Source: Alphaproteobacteria bacterium (GTDB lineage Bacteria; Pseudomonadota; Alphaproteobacteria; Rhizobiales; Devosiaceae). Taken from it: 6,226 nucleotides of DNA. Position numbers and translations under genes: made by a program. Below are positions 4,913 through 6,226 of this stretch, in pieces. Every line of letters starts with the position of its first letter. Positions within the stretch are counted from its first letter, which is position 1. The stretch lies in NCBI GenBank assembly GCA_018820005.1, contig JAHJOS010000190.1:1-6226 (forward strand), given 5' to 3'. Under the pieces are notes generated by a model, which ran no database searches, had not been told where the DNA came from, and was given only the letters and a program-made list of their open reading frames with translations.

Positions 4913-6226
4913 CTAAACCTTTACGCGCACCATCTGGTACGAATACGGCGGCAGCTTGACGGTCAAAGTGCCATTGGCAACGTTGGCGCCTTCGCCCTTG
5001 CGCGGCTTGACTTCATCCTGCTTCTTGGCGGTGTTGACCGCCTTCAGGTTCGGATGCGTCATCACCTGGTGATCGATCACCGTGCCCGCTGCAAAGCCCT
5101 GCAGGCTCACTTCGGTTTCGATGCTGTCGGTTGTGTGGCGGTTGACCAGGAAGAAGGTCAGCGTGCCCTCGTCTTCATTGTGCACACCCGACACGTCCAC
5201 GAACGGCGTTTCGGCATCGTAAGACGTTTCGTAACCCGGCGACGTGGTCTGCAACTGCAGGGCCGTGCCGCGTCCGAAGACCGAGGCGAAGAAATAGGGG
5301 TAGTAGATTGTCTGCGCCCAGGCGGGGCCACCCTTCTCCGTCATGATCGGGGCGATCACGTTCACCAACTGGGCGATGCAGGCAATCTTGACCACGTCCG
5401 AGCGGCGAATGAAGGTGTTCAGGATCAACCCCACCATCAGCACGTCTTCAAAATTGTAGATGTCCTCAAGCAGGCCCGGTGCGTGTGGCCAGCCGCTGTT
5501 GCCATCCAGGATCTCGCGATCCTTCTTGTTGGAATGGTACCAGACGTTCCATTCGTCAAAGGAGATATAGACGTCCTTCTTGGACTTCTTCTTGGCCTTC
5601 ACCTGCTTGATCGTGGCGGCGACGGTCTCGATATAGGTGTCCAGCTTCTCGCTCAGGCCAAGATAGTTCGGCGTGTTGTCGTCGCGGTTGGCGAAGTACA
5701 TATGCAGGCTGATGAAGTCGACATGGTTGTAGGTGTGCTCGAGCACGATGCGTTCCCAGTCAGGGAAGCTGGGCATATCCATGTGCGACGAACCGCAGAC
5801 GATCAGTTCGAGCTTGCTGTCGAACATGCGCATGGCGCGAGCGGTATTGGCTGCGAGTTTGCCGTACTCTTCGGCATCCTTGTGACCGACCTGCCAGGGG
5901 CCATCCATTTCATTGCCCAGGCACCACATGCGCACGTTCCACGGCTCCTTGCGGCCGTTCTTGATGCGCAGGTCGCTCCAGTAGCTTCCGCCGGGATGGT
6001 TCACATATTCAAGAAAATTGCGCGCCTCGTCGACGCCGCGGCTGCCAAGGTTGACGGCCAGCATCATCTCGGTGTTCACGGTGGCGCACCAGTCGGCAAA
6101 TTCATGCACGCCTACGGCGTTGCTGTCCGATGTATGCCAGGCCAGATCCAGCCGGGTCGGGCGCTGTTCGCGCGGACCAATGCCGTCTTCCCAGTTGTAT
6201 GCCGACACAAAATTGCCGCCTGGGTA
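4913..6226 (-). CDS. abfA: Alpha-L-arabinofuranosidase, glycoside hydrolase family 51, 5' end missing (right window edge)
   Basis: This enzyme releases terminal alpha-L-arabinofuranosyl residues from arabinan, arabinoxylan or their oligosaccharides by a retaining mechanism. The visible 437 residues run in frame from the right edge (YPGGNFVSAYNWEDGIGP) to the TAG at 4913-4915. An internal GTG at 6208 is not the start, because the family motif continues upstream of it. The acid/base Glu is residue 106 of the fragment in CLGNEMDGPWQ, and the nucleophile Glu is residue 225 in ISFDEWNVWY. The 119-residue gap between them equals that between E175 and E294 of the Geobacillus T-6 enzyme, so about 69 N-terminal residues are missing. 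The HMYF motif at about 175-178 supplies the conserved active-site His and Tyr. After the TIM barrel comes the beta-sandwich domain, ending SYQMVRVKV. GH51 enzymes of this size (about 500 residues) are usually cytoplasmic, which fits processing of imported oligosaccharides; a signal peptide cannot be judged here. The reading frame is intact. Minor activity on xylosides is possible. Confidence 0.95.
   Translation of the reverse strand, partial: YPGGNFVSAYNWEDGIGPREQRPTRLDLAWHTSDSNAVGVHEFADWCATVNTEMMLAVNLGSRGVDEARNFLEYVNHPGGSYWSDLRIKNGRKEPWNVRMWCLGNEMDGPWQVGHKDAEEYGKLAANTARAMRMFDSKLELIVCGSSHMDMPSFPDWERIVLEHTYNHVDFISLHMYFANRDDNTPNYLGLSEKLDTYIETVAATIKQVKAKKKSKKDVYISFDEWNVWYHSNKKDREILDGNSGWPHAPGLLEDIYNFEDVLMVGLILNTFIRRSDVVKIACIAQLVNVIAPIMTEKGGPAWAQTIYYPYFFASVFGRGTALQLQTTSPGYETSYDAETPFVDVSGVHNEDEGTLTFFLVNRHTTDSIETEVSLQGFAAGTVIDHQVMTHPNLKAVNTAKKQDEVKPRKGEGANVANGTLTVKLPPYSYQMVRVKV

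Noticed and set aside
4771..4959. A 62-codon plus-strand open frame starting in the AT-rich patch
   Set aside because: It runs through the terminator hairpin and into the end of the GH51 gene, has no ribosome binding site and no recognisable content.
6206..6208. GTG at 6208 as the start of the arabinofuranosidase
   Set aside because: The conserved YPGGNF motif continues in frame up to the window edge, and the spacing of catalytic residues shows that about 69 further residues precede it. The gene is simply cut by the edge.

Overview
The window holds five genes, all read from the minus strand: part of a plant-polysaccharide utilisation locus in a GC-rich Gram-negative bacterium. Dpp/Opp-type importers paired with glycoside hydrolases, a twin-arginine signal on the binding protein, and the general protein style suggest an alphaproteobacterium of the Hyphomicrobiales (Rhizobium/Devosia-like). 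This placement is inference; there is no rRNA or marker gene here.

Layout in the direction of transcription, from right to left. (1) 6226-4913: a GH51 alpha-L-arabinofuranosidase lacking only about its first 69 residues, which lie beyond the right edge; both catalytic glutamates are present. (2) 4912-4647: a 266-bp gap with a terminator-like hairpin for the hydrolase gene, then a promoter with a perfect TTGACA -35 box. A 15-bp perfect palindrome covers the -10 box, and the predicted 5' leader contains two small stem-loops. (3) 4646-2727: a 639-residue family 5 solute-binding protein with a Tat-like signal peptide. (4) 2726-2479: a 248-bp spacer with four hairpins in a row; three of them pair fully only in the minus-strand transcript because they use G-U wobbles. 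(5) 2478-1474 and 1468-611: a DppB-like and a DppC-like permease, 5 nt apart, with the second gene's ribosome binding site next to the first gene's stop codon. (6) 510-1: the first 170 residues of a DppD-like ATPase, cut at the left edge just inside its ABC signature motif.

How the parts would work together: the binding protein captures a ligand in the periplasm, the two permeases and the ATPase (with a probable second ATPase outside the window) import it, and the arabinofuranosidase removes terminal arabinose residues. The neighbouring GH51 gene and the tryptophan-rich, sugar-type features of the binding protein suggest an arabinose-containing oligosaccharide rather than a peptide, but the substrate is not proven by sequence.

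I see no mobile element, CRISPR array, RNA gene or clearly undescribed system. The most useful non-coding observations are the operator-like palindrome and the structured spacer after the binding-protein gene.
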